In this document: one piece after another, positions 28,446 through 40,324 of the stretch
Layout: each line of letters opens with the position of its first letter
Numbering within the stretch: the stretch's first letter is position 1
Made by a program: the position numbers and the translations under genes
The notes under the pieces: generated by a model
Told to the model about the DNA's origin: nothing
Database searches by the model: none
What the model saw: only the letters and a program-made list of their open reading frames with translations
DNA from: Symsagittifera roscoffensis
Lineage: Eukaryota; Xenacoelomorpha; Acoela; Convolutidae
NCBI RefSeq assembly: GCF_963678635.1
Contig: NC_087068.1
Coordinates: 43,053,649 to 43,117,648, forward strand
DNA: 64,000 nt
Reading direction: 5' to 3'

Positions 28446-30745
28446 CATGCCTTTACTCCTGACCTTCCCTGCAGAGCCCTCATCTGCTTTGCTTCGCGCT
28501 CACCTGCCCCAGCTAGTCTTTCCTTCCCAGGCCTTGCTTTCCTTGCCGTGTCAGGCTTACCCCTACCTTGCCTTTCCTTGCTCCTTCCTGCCTTTTTTAC
28601 TCTTCCCTACTTTGCACTACCCTGCTTTGAACTCAAATGCTTTGCACTCACATGCTTTACACTCCCTTACCTCGCCTCGCCTTGTCATGCACATATTTGC
28701 CTTGCCGTACCCTGCCTACATTACCTCGCCTCGCCCTAGGTATTTCCTTGTCTCGGCTTGCCTTCCGCTGACTTGCCTTAACCTGTTTTGCTTTGCCTTG
28801 CCCTCCCCTGGCTTGCCCTAACTTTCCTTGCCCTCACCTGGCCTGATTCTCTGACCTGACTGACCTGACTTTAACGCCTTACCCTCCTGAGTTTTGCCGT
28901 CCGTCAAATGCTAAGCCTTATCGCGCCCTCTTCTGCTAGCTTTACATTTACTTTGCCATGCCCAAAACTGCTTTGCCTTGCCTTGCCTGTCCCTGCCCTC
29001 CAGTGTTTTGACCTCAAATGCTTTGCCAGGCCCTGCCTTGCCTTGCCTTACACCAACTGCCTTGCCTTGCACCACCCTGCCTTGACTTGCCCTCATGTCT
29101 TGCCCTCACTACCTTGCCTTTACCCTCCCTCACCCTACGATAACCAACCTCGCCATGTTCCCCCCTGCATTGCCTTCTCTTGCTCTTCCTTACTTTGTAC
29201 TACCCTGTTTTGCCCTCATACTGTGCACTCCTTTGCCTCGCCTCACCTGATGCTGCACATTTTGCCTTGCCCTACCTTGCCTGCATTGCCTTGCCTCGCC
29301 CTAAGCAATGCCTTGCCTCGTCTCACGCTTCCCTGCATTGCCTTGTCTCGCCTCAATTTTTACTGATCTGGCTTGCCCTCCGCTGCCTTGCTTTATCTTG
29401 TCTTGCTTTACCTTGCCCTCCCCTGGCTTGGCTTAACTTTCCTTGCCTTCGCCTGGTTTGATTTTCTCTCAACAGGCCTGATTCTCTCAACTGACCTAAT
29501 TTTCCCTCAACTGACCTAATTTTCTCTCAACTGACCTAATTTTCCCCCAACTGACCTGACATTACCGCCTTGCCCTCCTGGGTTTTGCCTTCCATCACTT
29601 GCGTAGCCTTACCTCGCCCTCACCTGCTAGCTTTACCCTTGCACCATCCTGCCTTGCACTGCCTTCACCTACCTTCCTTTGCCATGCTCTACACTGCTTC
29701 GCCTTGACTTGCCTTGCCAAGCCTGTCTCTGCCCTCCAGTGTTTTGACCTCAAATGCTTTGCCAGGCCCTGCCCTGCCTTGCCTTACACCAACTGCTTTG
29801 TCTTGCACCACCCTGCCTTGACATGCCCTCCCATGCCTTGCAAGGCCCTCACTACCTTGCCTTTACCCTCCCTCGCCTTAAGATAACCAACATCGCCATG
29901 TTCCCACCTACATTGCCTTCTCTTGCTCTTCCTTACTTTCTACTACCCTGTTTTGCCCTCATGCTTTGCACTCCCTTGCCTCGCCTCGCCTTATCTTTTT
30001 GCCTTGCCCTACCTTGTTTGCAATAACTTGCATCGCCCTAGCTAATGCCTTGCCTTGTCTCGCGCTTCTCTGTATTGCCTTGTCTTGCCTCAATTTTTAC
30101 TGAACTGGCTTGACCTCCGCTGCCTTGCCTTAACCTGTCTTGCTTCACCTTGCCCTCCCCTGGCTTGCCTTAGTTTTCCATGCCCTCACCTGGCCTGATC
30201 TTCTCTCATCTGGCGTGATTTTCTCTTAACTGACCTGATTTTCCCTCAACTGACCTGATTTTTTCTCAACTGACCTAATTTTCTCTCAACTGACCTAATT
30301 TTCCCCCATCTGACCTGAAATTACCGCCTTGCCCTCCTGGGTTTTGCCTTCCGTTATTTGCGTAGCCTTTCCTCGTCCTCTCCTGCTAGATTTACCCTTG
30401 CACCTTCCTGCCTTGCACTGCCCTCACCTACCTTGCCATGCTCAACACTGCTTCGCCTTGACTTGCCTTGCCATGCCTGTCCCTGCCCTCAGTGTCTTAA
30501 CTTCAATTGCTTTGCCTGGCCCTGTCCTGCCTTGCCTTACACCAACTACCTTGCTTTACACCAACTGCCTTGCCTTGAACCACCCTACCTTGACTTGCCC
30601 TCATGTCTTGCCCTAACCTACATTGCCTTACCCTCCTCAGCCTTGCCTTAACCTAACAAACCTCGCCTAGTTCTCCCCTGCCTTGCTTTCTCTTGCTCTT
30701 TCCAGCCTTCCCTTGCTACTGCATTTCCTTACTTTCCCCGGCCTT
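28446..30745 (+). repeat. CCTTG-type polypyrimidine array with higher-order units
   Basis: About 2.3 kb is built from words such as 'ccttgccttgccct' and 'cttgccctcccctgg' on the plus strand. Within it, 'accgccttgccctcctggg' recurs at 29565-29585 and 30322-30345, with a related version near 28877, giving 0.69-0.75-kb higher-order units. Sub-blocks of 'ctcaactgacctaatttt' repeat near 29490-29560 and 30215-30310. Long Leu/Pro/Cys-rich open frames across it follow from the repeat and are not genes. Confidence 0.92.
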
Positions 30746-30924
30746 GCCTGAGTTGCAGACAAAATCAAAAAAAAATATGATAATAGATTGTGGAAAGTTT
30801 CTTAAAGAAACCTTTAGTTGAGCAGACTGTAGCAAACATTAAACAAGAACCTATAAATGAATGATTTGTGGTTGAATAGGAATTGACTGTTTATTTAAAA
30901 AAATCACCTATTAAGGTACGGATT

Positions 30925-32695
30925 GTAGTAAAATTTGGGTCTAATAATTGGATTGTATTTAAAGTCCAACAGCTGCCTTGAAATGAATGATTTGTATCAA
31001 ACATTGGTTCTATTAGAATGGATTGTGCCAAACTTCGAAGTTGTACGTAAATATAAATGAACATACCCAAGTTTCAAAAACATATCTATTCAGGAATGGA
31101 TCGTTACAAGTTTGGAGACTATCGGTTAGACTGTATCAATCAAAGAGGTAGGTACCTTGAAATGAATGAATTGTATCAAACATTGGTTCTTTCAGAATGG
31201 ATTGTACCAAACTTCGAAAGTGTACGCATAGATGAATGAACTGGCCCAAGTTTCAAAAGTTTATCTATTAGGGAATGGATTGTACCAAAATTTGAGACTT
31301 CGGCTAGACTGTATCAATCAAAGAGCTAGGTGCCTTGAAATGAATGAATTGTATCAAACATTGGTTCTATTAGAATGGATTGTACCAAACTTCGAAAGTG
31401 TACGTATAGATGAATGAACTGACCCAAACTTCAAAAACATATCTATTCAGGAATGGATTGTACCAAACTTTGAGTTTATCGATTGGATCGATTCAAACAT
31501 CAAACCAGCACATTGAAATGAATGAATTGTGTAAAACATTGGTTCTGCTAAAAATGGTTTGTACTAAACTTCGAAATTGTACATATAGATGAACGAACAG
31601 ACCCAAGTTTTTCAAAAAACCTATCTATTAAGGAATGGATTGTACCAGTATGAGTCTATTTATTGGATTGTATCACACATCAAACAAGTACATTGCAAGG
31701 AATGAATTGCATCAAACTTGGTTCTACTAGATTGAGTTGCGCCAAACTTCGAAAGTGTTCGTATAAATAAATGAAATCACTCAAGTTTCAAATACATATC
31801 TATTCAGGAATGGATCGTAGCAAACTTTGAGACTATCGGTTATACTGTATCAGTCAAAGAGCTAGGTGCCTTCAAATGAACGAATTGTATCAAACACTAG
31901 TTCTATTAGAATGGATTGTACCAAACTTCGAAAGTGTACGTATAGATGAATGAACTGGCCCAACTTTCAAAAGGTTATCTATTAAGGAATGGATTGTATC
32001 AAACTTTGAGACTTCGGCAAGACTGTATCAATCAATGAGCTAGGTGCCTTGAAAAGAATGAATTGTATCAAACAGTGGTTCTATTAGAATGGATTTTACC
32101 AAACTTCGAAAGTGTACGTATAGATGAATGAACTGACCCAACTTTCAAAAGCTTATCTATTAAGGATTGGATTGTACCAAACTTTGAGACTTCGGCTAGA
32201 CTGTATCAATCAAAGAGCTAGGTGCCTTGAAATGAAGGAATTGTATCAAACATTGGTTCTATTAGAATGGATTTTATCCAAACTTCAAACACAAACAATT
32301 GTATCAATCTGATAGTTTAAAAATTAAAACTTCAAAATTAGCTAGTTGCCTTGAAAGGCATGAGCTAGGTGCCTTGAAAGCTAGGTGCCTTGAGCTAGGT
32401 GCCTTGAAAAGAATGAATTGTATCAAACATTGGTTCTATTAGAATGGATTTTACCAAACTTCGAAAGTGTACGTATAGATGAATGAACTGACCCAACTTT
32501 CAAAAGCTTATCTATTAAGGATTGGATTGTACCAAACTTTGAGACTTCGGCTAGACTGTATCAATCAAAGAGCTAGGTGCCTTGAAATGAAGGAAATGTA
32601 TCAAACATTGGTTCTATTAGAATGGATTTTATCCAAACTTCAAACACAAACAATTGTATCAATCTGATAGTTTAAAAATTAAAACTTCAAAATTA
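30925..32695 (+). repeat. ~178-bp satellite array
   Basis: About ten monomers of roughly 178 bp contain 'gaattgtatcaaacattgg', 'gaatggattgtaccaaact' (twice) and 'agagctaggtgccttg'. The three internal 'gaatgRattgtaYcaaac' words show that the monomer arose from a smaller ~60-bp unit. Start-to-start distances of 178 bp are seen at 31232/31410 and at 31946/32124. Repeated 60-residue open frames are by-products. Confidence 0.9.
32037..32695 (+). repeat. 355-bp segmental duplication within satellite
   Basis: 32037-32340 and 32392-32695 are almost identical at an offset of 355 bp, including a shared non-satellite tail 'caatctgatagtttaaaa'. Between them 'gagctaggtgccttga' is expanded three to four times (32341-32400), a likely slippage or crossover point. 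Confidence 0.88.
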
Positions 32696-33099
32696 ATCAT
32701 CGTTGAAAACTTTTGCCTAAATCAAAAAGTTTATTACTCTCCTTATATCATTTGTGCAGGACAGCTTTAAGACAATTCAGGTAATTTTCTATGCATTGCT
32801 AAATGCAAGACTGTCCAACCTTTGATGACTCCAGCTTTGAGTAAACCAAGACCTTTGGCAATTGCTTTCGGTTACGAATACTACCCAAAAATTTTCAGAA
32901 AAATATTTTAGAAAAAAATGATATGTTTTTGTATATGAAAAATTACTAATCATACATTTTTCATATATGCAAAAATGCTTATCATAGAGATTTCATTCAT
33001 TTTTTATTGCACGTATGGAACTGTATCGAGATGCATGGTAAGAAGTTTTTCATTTATTGAAATTGTATGATAAGTCTTGGTTGCCCGGGAGGCGACAAT

Positions 33100-33178
33100 T
33101 CTCTTACCCAACGCACATTGAGGTCACTGCCTCTCTTACCCGACACCCTCTCAGGTCACTGCCTCTCTTACCCGACAT
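33100..33178 (-). repeat. 32-bp minisatellite, short minus-orientation copy
   Basis: Two and a half units of 'gaggtcactgcctctctta' plus 'cccgacaccc' occur here. This is the reverse complement of the 24343-24768 unit with a few fixed differences. Confidence 0.85.
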
Positions 33179-33239
33179 TTTTAAAACATTTTTTGAAGTC
33201 AAATAGCGAAAAAATAATCAAAAAAATTAAATTGAAACT

Positions 33240-33560
33240 TTGAAATTGAAAATTAAACTTTGAAGTCTTAAATTAAGCACAAGTAAGCTAAGGCAAGCCT
33301 GCTCACTCGCTCAAAATTAGACAAAATTATCAAAATTTTCTAGCCGGTGTTTCTCAACTCTTAACAAACTTTTTGGAACTTTTAAAATGTGATTCGAATC
33401 ACTACTTGGAGGGCTTTAATATGATATATCTTTCAACCCAGTCCTATCATTATTTTTGGTACCTGATTTAGCGTGGAAAACAAAAAGCAAAAAAAATGAA
33501 ACACGCCCGAATACAAAGCTCCTCCCCATTTTTGGCTCTTTTTCCTTCCCCCCACCTCAC
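33240..33560. repeat. Dispersed repeat, copy 2
   Basis: This is the partner of 7430-7760 in the same orientation, with shared landmarks 'gcctgctcactcgctc' and 'aaagctcctccccatttt'. Type unknown. Confidence 0.55.
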
Positions 33561-34507
33561 TCAAACATGAATTTTATGGTCTAACGAGTGGTTTTACAAG
33601 GTTAATTATGAAGACCAAATATGTTTCTCATAACCTAGTCAGTCTGCAATTTCATGACAATCGGACAAAGTGAACAGTAACTTCAAATATAAAAACTTGC
33701 TCCAACCCCCCCCCCCCCCCTATTTTATCTACCAAAGAATCTTCACCCCTCTAATTGAAAGCAGTAAATTCGCGCAGTAAATTCCTAGAAAAAAAACTAA
33801 TATAAGTTTTATTGAAGCTTATCGACCGTCTGCTTATCGAACGTTTGAACGTCTGCACTCTTGAAAAATCAGCATGTTATAAGACAGGTTAAGAACAAAA
33901 AGGATCTACTTAACCACCCCCCGCCTCTTTTTTCAAGAAAGGGTGGGGGTAGATTAGTTAAGCAGAATTCGAACGGAGATAGGAAAAAAATTTGAATTGA
34001 CCTCAAGAGGCACCATCAACCGGCATCAACCCTAACCATGTTCTCTTCACTTGCTCCCCTCGCAGACAAAGAACTTTACGGACCACAATGAGATAGTACC
34101 ACATGACTTGACTGGTGGGAGGGGGAAGGAAAAAGAGTCCCATTTTCAAACAACAAGTAGGAAACGAGACTGCAAAACTTGAGTAACAAAAACCGGACAC
34201 ATTTGAAGCTGGACAAATTTAAAGGAAACTTACATTGACGAAATATTGACGAAATTTTTATTGGACCTCGTATTAATATCTAATTCCAACTCGATTGTTG
34301 TTTTCTTGAAGAAAATGTAAACTACAGAGACAAAAATAATTATCCATAATTCTAAAAGAAAAATAGCAAACTCACCTTCAAATGTGCTTTTAACTCTTAC
34401 TTTTTCGGAAATTGTTATGCTCCTTTTATTTTTCTTGATATGCAAATTTCAACCAATATCTGAATTTGGAAATACCTGAACTTAGAAAAACACTACACAG
34501 AATGACG
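33561..34507. other. Intergenic; poly-C tract, no clear gene
   Basis: A run of C at about 33705-33720 is present. Minus-strand frames at 34003-34200 and 34230-34445 lack recognisable domains. I see nothing else. Confidence 0.4.
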
Positions 34508-34670
34508 TACCCAACGCCCACTGAGGTCATTCTCCCTTTCAATAAACGCACATTGAGGTCACTGCCTCTCTTACCCGACCCCCAATGAGGTCACTGCCTC
34601 TCTTACCCGACACCCACTGAGGTCACTGCCTCTCTTACCCGACGCCCACTGAGTTCACGACCTTTCCTAC
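34508..34670 (-). repeat. 32-bp minisatellite, second minus-orientation copy
   Basis: About five units with 'actgcctctcttacccgac' and 'gcccactgaggtc' occur, the outer ones degraded. A poly-G run of about 21 G follows at 34679-34699. Confidence 0.88.
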
Positions 34671-34699
34671 TTGTGAGTGGGGGGGGGGGGGGGGGGGGC

Positions 34700-35394
34700 G
34701 GTTCGCAAACCAATCATGCCGTGGGGGGAAATTATAGGTTGCACAGGAAATAATGACCTTATTTTGTTGTAAGAAGCTCCATTTAAAAGTTCTCCAATTT
34801 AATTATCAATTTCTTTGCAATTTCATACTGAAAACAAAATTTTAAAAAAATATTTTGAATCTCCGGAATCTAGCGGAACTTTCCGTTTCAAAAATTTTTT
34901 CATATCCCATTAGATTTAAAAAATTCCGCTCTACAATTTGGTATGCAGCTGAAAACATCTTAGTCGGGATGGGCAGAAAAAATGGTAAATGGTTTCAACA
35001 AACAAAAAAGACTTTTTAAAAGTTTTACAGGATGTATAATTCAATCCCCCCAGGAAAGTAGAATTAAAATCTTATGATTATAACAAGTCTTCTTTATTTG
35101 CGAACACCATTTACCATAATAGCTGCCAGCCCCCACCAAAAAATTCAAGTAATAATATCTGAGAAAATCAATCGCCAATAACTCGAAGGATAAACTGGCT
35201 CAGTCACAATCACAAATTGGGGGACAAAATAAACATTCCAGGGTCCTTTTCTAGGGTGAATTCACAAGAATTACTCATTATTTGTCAAGTTTGAAGCTAA
35301 CTTTGTATTTTAAAAACATATTGAGGTCGCACAATTTCAAAAGTTTTTTTTTGAATATTTAAAAAAAAAACTTGTCAAAAAAATTTATGAAAAT
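34700..35394. other. AT-rich sequence, nothing recognised
   Basis: I see no gene or repeat array between the poly-G tract and the LINE fragment. Confidence 0.4.
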
Positions 35395-36800
35395 ATAATC
35401 GATACATTTTGCAATCAAACTCAAATGATGATTAACATAAGTAAAAGTGAAGCACTTTCCATACCAGATTTATCACACTATAAAACAGTCAAGGAAACAA
35501 AAATACTTGGTGTCTTGTGTTACACTTCCCAAAAAATTGAAAATATTGAACTATTGTTGAGTTCTAAAATTCAAAAACGTCGCGGGTTAATTTCACTAAG
35601 TAAATCTTTGAGGGCCAATACATTAACACTGTCAGTTTATGTTCTCCCTAAGTTTTTTCATTTGGCTCGTCATACTACAGTTAACTTGGATACTGTTAGT
35701 AAATGCCAAGAATTATTAAACACAGAATTGAAAAAATCAAGCAGACTCGACATAAGAAAAGAAGTTTTATATCACCCCATCATAGATGGTGGGATAGGCT
35801 TACCATGCCTACAACTTAAATTTTTTAGTATGAAAATTATCGATTTCTTTGCTTCTGATATGTCAGATCAAAATAGTTTATTACCAACAGGTTTTATTTT
35901 ACCGAAAGAATTCAAAAATTTGTTGAGAAATACGAACATCTCTATTGAAATAAGTTCAAGTGATTTCGCAATATTTTCAAACAGTACCAATAGCCGTTTA
36001 ATTATAACAATACAGACAAAATCGCGAGATGTTTATTATTTCTGCTTACAAAACTGTAGTTTTCATCGAGCTGCGATTTCCCGCTTGGTTTTTGCAGCAA
36101 ACCGTTACCTCTGTTCAGAAGAAGAATTGATTAAATTTACAGGCAAAGTTTGACAAAATTCAATGCTTGATGTATGGGAAAAAAACTTTCTTTATAAATT
36201 TGCATACGCTGTTTTTATTTCTCGAGAATGCCCCCGAATGTTTCTATTGTAATTTAGAATGCGAAACATTCGAACACCTAATTTTCAGTTGTCCCTCGCT
36301 ACAACCTTCAAGAAACATATTACAGATTAACAATTGGCGTCACGTTTTTGTATCAACCAACATTGCAAGACTTAAGTGTGTTGTTTCGGTTATTCGTGGT
36401 GCATATTCAAAATCATCGACGTCATGGAAAATCAACTTGCAAACATTTGTGTCATGGGAAGTATGGAAGATAAGAAATACAAACTTCTCCATCTGATATA
36501 AACTACAAGGAAATGTCAAAAACTGCTAAGAAGTAGAAGGTAGATATATCAAGCGTACCAGGATACTCTGTATCCGTTACTAAAAAATGTATATTGAGCA
36601 CAAGTCACAGAAAGAATTAAAACAGTTTGCCGATCAGGACACCCAATATCCGTTTGAACAAAAAATGTACAGAAACTGTTCAGAAACTAAGGTTACTAAC
36701 TCGATGAGTTGTTTTCGACAAAGATGATGTTCTTTGATGTACATATTGATTATGAAACTCTCAACTAAAAAATTTAATTTACAATTTGAAAAAAAAAAAA
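35395..36800 (+). mobile_element. 5'-truncated LINE (non-LTR retrotransposon) fragment
   Basis: The 35425-36153 frame matches the region after the RT palm of non-LTR elements: 'KILGVLCYTS', then 'VYVLPKFFHLAR' and 'GGIGLPCLQLKFFS'. After a frameshift, 36167-36496 contains 'CFYCNLECETFEHLIFSC', the C-terminal CX2CX7HX4C zinc-binding motif of LINE ORF2. A 3' untranslated region follows to an A-rich tail at 36787-36800. The palm and endonuclease are absent, the usual 5' truncation. One frameshift and the truncation make it dead. Confidence 0.85.
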
Positions 36801-36884
36801 ATAAAGAGAATTTAATTTATTCCATACTAAGCACCTGACATTGGTAACAGTTTTCCTGAAAATTTCAAAGAAGAAATTCACAAT

Positions 36885-37140
36885 TATAATCAATCATAAT
36901 TGATTATACTCGATTAAAAATGGATTATTTTGCTTTAAAAACAAATTTTATTCTCTTTCAAAAATAATCGATTATAATCCATCATATTCCATTATATTTG
37001 GATTAAATTGCTTAGAAAAATAATATCATTATAATCCATTTTTAATCGATTATAATCGATTATTCTTGTAGTTTTTTTGAGATTGTCAACAAAATCCAAT
37101 ATAATCGATTATTATCCATGGAACTCGAGTGCTGGGTGCA
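36885..37140 (-). mobile_element. AT-rich palindromic-word repeat, minus copy
   Basis: In the opposite orientation to 23854-24125, it ends in 'aatcgattattatccatgg' and 'aactcgagtgctgggtgc', the same terminus as that copy. The body is again 'ataatcgattat' and 'ataatccat' words. It directly follows the LINE tail. Confidence 0.65.
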
Positions 37141-38672
37141 ATTAGTCATCTCAGCATGATTTAAGTCAAGTGAGGCTCATGTGTAGATGTCAGATCAAAT
37201 AATTGTCATAATTAATTAAACTGATTTCAGTTTACTGATTATGATAATTAGCCAAATTGATTCCATGACTTTCGTGGTAAACAAATTCCAGAGCTTCCAT
37301 TGCGTTTTAACAATTTTTTTATTATCAGTCGTTGATGCAAGAATACCTGTAATGGTAAACGCTAAATGATTTGTTTAGCCAAAACTTTTGATAATGAAAC
37401 GCATTGGCTCGATTTTTACCCAAGTAAGCTGTTTTTATGCTCATTTTTACAATCAGTTGACGAAATGATTCTTTTGGCATAACATCTTTTTGTCAGCAGC
37501 GTTGTGCACCAGTTGAAGATAAAATCAATCTCGGTTAAAGTTCAATAAAATTGTATTTGAGAAAAATTTCTGTCGATGATAATACAAAATTTGTCACCTT
37601 TATTTACGGTTTACCAAGTCAGTTTTTCCCCAGATGCTGCTAAATGTCGAAGCTGAGCTTGGGATCCCTGCTGACCATAATGTTTTTTCGACATGAAATA
37701 AAATATCCGGTTACCAGACTAGGTATTAAGTTAGAGATAGGTTTCTCAATGTTCTATGATAAGATATGTTATAGGTTTCAGAGTTTCAAATGGTTAGAAT
37801 TTAAGTTTTAGAAACAAGTTAGCGGTCGTTTTTTTTTATTAAAGGAAACTCTGAAGTCATGCATTTCAACTGCAACTTCTACAACTTGAGATGAGAAATT
37901 TTTACTATTGTTCTACTTATCTGAAAATTTTATAAAACTGTTCAAATCGGATTTGAAATCTAACAAAAATTGCAATAACAGATCTTGTTTTTTGAGAGAA
38001 AAAAATTAAATCTCAGAAAAAAAATCGCATTGCATCGTATAAAAGTTTACTGCATAGATTTCATTTAGAAACAAAAGCTACACTTTTACATAAAATTATT
38101 TCTAAATTTCAAAAAATGTAAATCATGAATATTATTCAAGGTTCTTTGGTACGATTTAAAAAGAACGAGTGCTGATTAAATTGCGTGAAGTCCACACAAT
38201 TTATTTTTTTTTGGAGTTTTTTGGGAACCAATCGCTGATAGTTTTTGTTAAAAAGGAGTAAATTGTCCTCTTTTTACGAAAAAACTCAGCAAAAAGATAA
38301 ATATTATCGAAAATCATTGCTAGGAGTTGAGCTGATAACAGCTGATTTTGTTAATAGAAGAACTTTATACCAAGGATAAGTTCTCATATATTTGAACCTG
38401 AGCTCAGGCATTTTGAAAAAGTTTGCTACAGTGAAAAATTAACCATTTTTGCTCTATTTAGCTAACTTACATCCAAAACAGCGAAAATGATCAACCCATA
38501 GCGCAATTTAGGGAAAAAAATAAATGGTTTTTGCACTTGAGTATTTTATCAAAAAACTTCTAGTTGAACACCGCTTTACACTCTAGGTTAGAGACAAATC
38601 TCAGACTTTTAATTATGCAGCTTTTCTTATCTACTTTTGTTTGAGGTTTGGGCCTGAAAAAAATTGAAATAG
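37141..38672. other. Intergenic, nothing recognised
   Basis: AT-rich DNA without convincing coding frames, terminal repeats or arrays. Confidence 0.4.
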
Positions 38673-38935
38673 TTAGTGCAAGTACAATAGCAATAGAAAG
38701 TCCCAAAAAATTTCAAGAAATTGTAGGAAACTAACAATCAGAAAAACTGAACATTTTTTGCGACTATTCCGTGTTCTTGATATTGAGCTTTTGATAGTCT
38801 TTCTAACAAGACTATCACTTCCGTTATTTGCTTCAAAACAAATTGGAGAACCGTTTCTTCTCAAGTTTTCACCATCAAATTTTGGATATGGCAAGTGTTC
38901 AGCTGCATCTTGTACTGAAATTCAGTCAAAAAACT
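38673..38935 (-). other. Unrecognised minus-strand exon-like frame
   Basis: After a good acceptor ('ctgaatttcag') the minus strand reads 'PYPKFDGENLRRNGSPICFE' and 'SLVRKTIKSSISRTRNSRKK'. The composition is coding-like, but there is no recognisable domain. It could be an exon of a gene related to the decayed coding sequence further right. Confidence 0.3.
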
Positions 38936-39395
38936 TTATTAAACTACTTTGCTTTTTTTCTTGAATCATAGGGCTGACAGTGAGAAGTTGAATCTAACGA
39001 AATAATTGCTCTTCCACTCAAAATGGTTCTGAGCTCTCTCAATTGAAATTGTTGATAGTTGGAAGGGTTTTCATGAAATGGTCGCGCAGCAGCTGAATTT
39101 GTTTTCATTGCAACTGCTATTCTTCTTATTAGAGAACTTTTGACGAAATGGAAAAATAATTATTCTAACTACTAATTCCATGTGATTGTATTAAGCGGTT
39201 TCGTTTATCAGATTCCCTTGCAACTATTGATGACTAAGTTTAGCTATCAAATTTCTTCTACTAAACGAAAAAAAGCAAGAATTTTTAGACTAGCATTTAA
39301 AAAATCAGAAAAATTGTAAAAATGAGGTCCAGCTGGAATGAGTTTGATTCGAATTTTGTTATTTGACTATAAAAAATATTTTTTAAAAAATTAAA

Positions 39396-40207
39396 TCAAT
39401 GGGCAGAAATTATGAGCATCCCATGCAATGAAAACTTTCTTTGTGTTTTTAACAAGTTTTTTCTTTCATTGAACATCTCAAATTCTTCCGGAAGTTTTTC
39501 AAAGCTATTTAAAAGACTAGCAAGAAAAGCTTTTCTGCTCAAATCCGACGAAGTGATTTCATTTGGTGCTTCTACTTTACAAAGATATAATCCAATGGTG
39601 ATGTAAACTATCATTGTATTGTTAAATTCAGTTTCAATGTTTGACAATTTAGATTGTGGTAGATTGCTTACACAAATTTGGTACGATTCTGATTCCCCAT
39701 CTGACTCAGTTCTTGATAGCATCACTCAATCTTTCCTTGTTTTGAATTAAGATGGGTATCACTCATATCTAAATACAGGTGACGGTCCATAAAAACTCAA
39801 CCTCAATACTGCTTTCTCCTTGAGAAGTACTGGGAAACACGTCTTTAGTGTAAGAGGAAAAAATTGTTACCGAACTGGGACTGGGATAAAAATCCTTCAA
39901 AAAGTATATGTGAAAGCCCTGTACCGAAAATGGCGATTCTGTTTTAAACCTATTTTATGTGTTTAAAAACATCTATGAAAGTGCGATTTTTTTTTTTAAA
40001 GTTCTGAGAACTGCATCTGGTTTTAGTAATTCTACGCTTGGATTTTTTTTCCAACTCCAAAGTTTTTCCGAATTGTTTTTGTTCCAACAGCAACCTTTGC
40101 AAAAATTTTGATATAATTGCATCACTTAACAACTTCTTCTGGAGCGTCATTTTCAAACAAATTTTCTCCAACATATTTTTTTTATAAAAGGGATTGCAAC
40201 TCTCCAA
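39396..40207 (-). pseudogene. Unrecognised minus-strand coding relic
   Basis: Two coding-like blocks occur: 40207-39950 ('KICLKMTLQKKLLSDAIISK') and 39725-39396 ('DGESESYQICVSNLPQSK' and 'NSFEKLPEEFEMFNERKNLL'). Between them another open stretch reads 'SPFSVQGFHIYFLKDFYPS'. The composition is that of a soluble helical protein. Stops separate the blocks, which may be introns or lesions. No family is recognised. Confidence 0.35.
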
Positions 40208-40324
40208 AAAGTTTGTACAGTAGCGCCAAAATTTGTTTCAGGTTTTCTTCTATGTTCAAGAAAAATGCGAAAAGTAGCTGAATTTTGAGCAACCATTTCT
40301 TGAGAAGTTTTGTTGAAATTGAAT

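Noticed and set aside
28447-30651. Several 60-150 residue open frames rich in Leu, Pro and Cys
   Set aside because: They occur in all three plus frames across a CCTTG-type array, with no domain or splice context.
31057-32667. Repeated ~60-residue frames beginning MNELYQTLV or MNELTQ
   Set aside because: They are the same satellite monomer read repeatedly; their ends follow the repeat and not gene signals.
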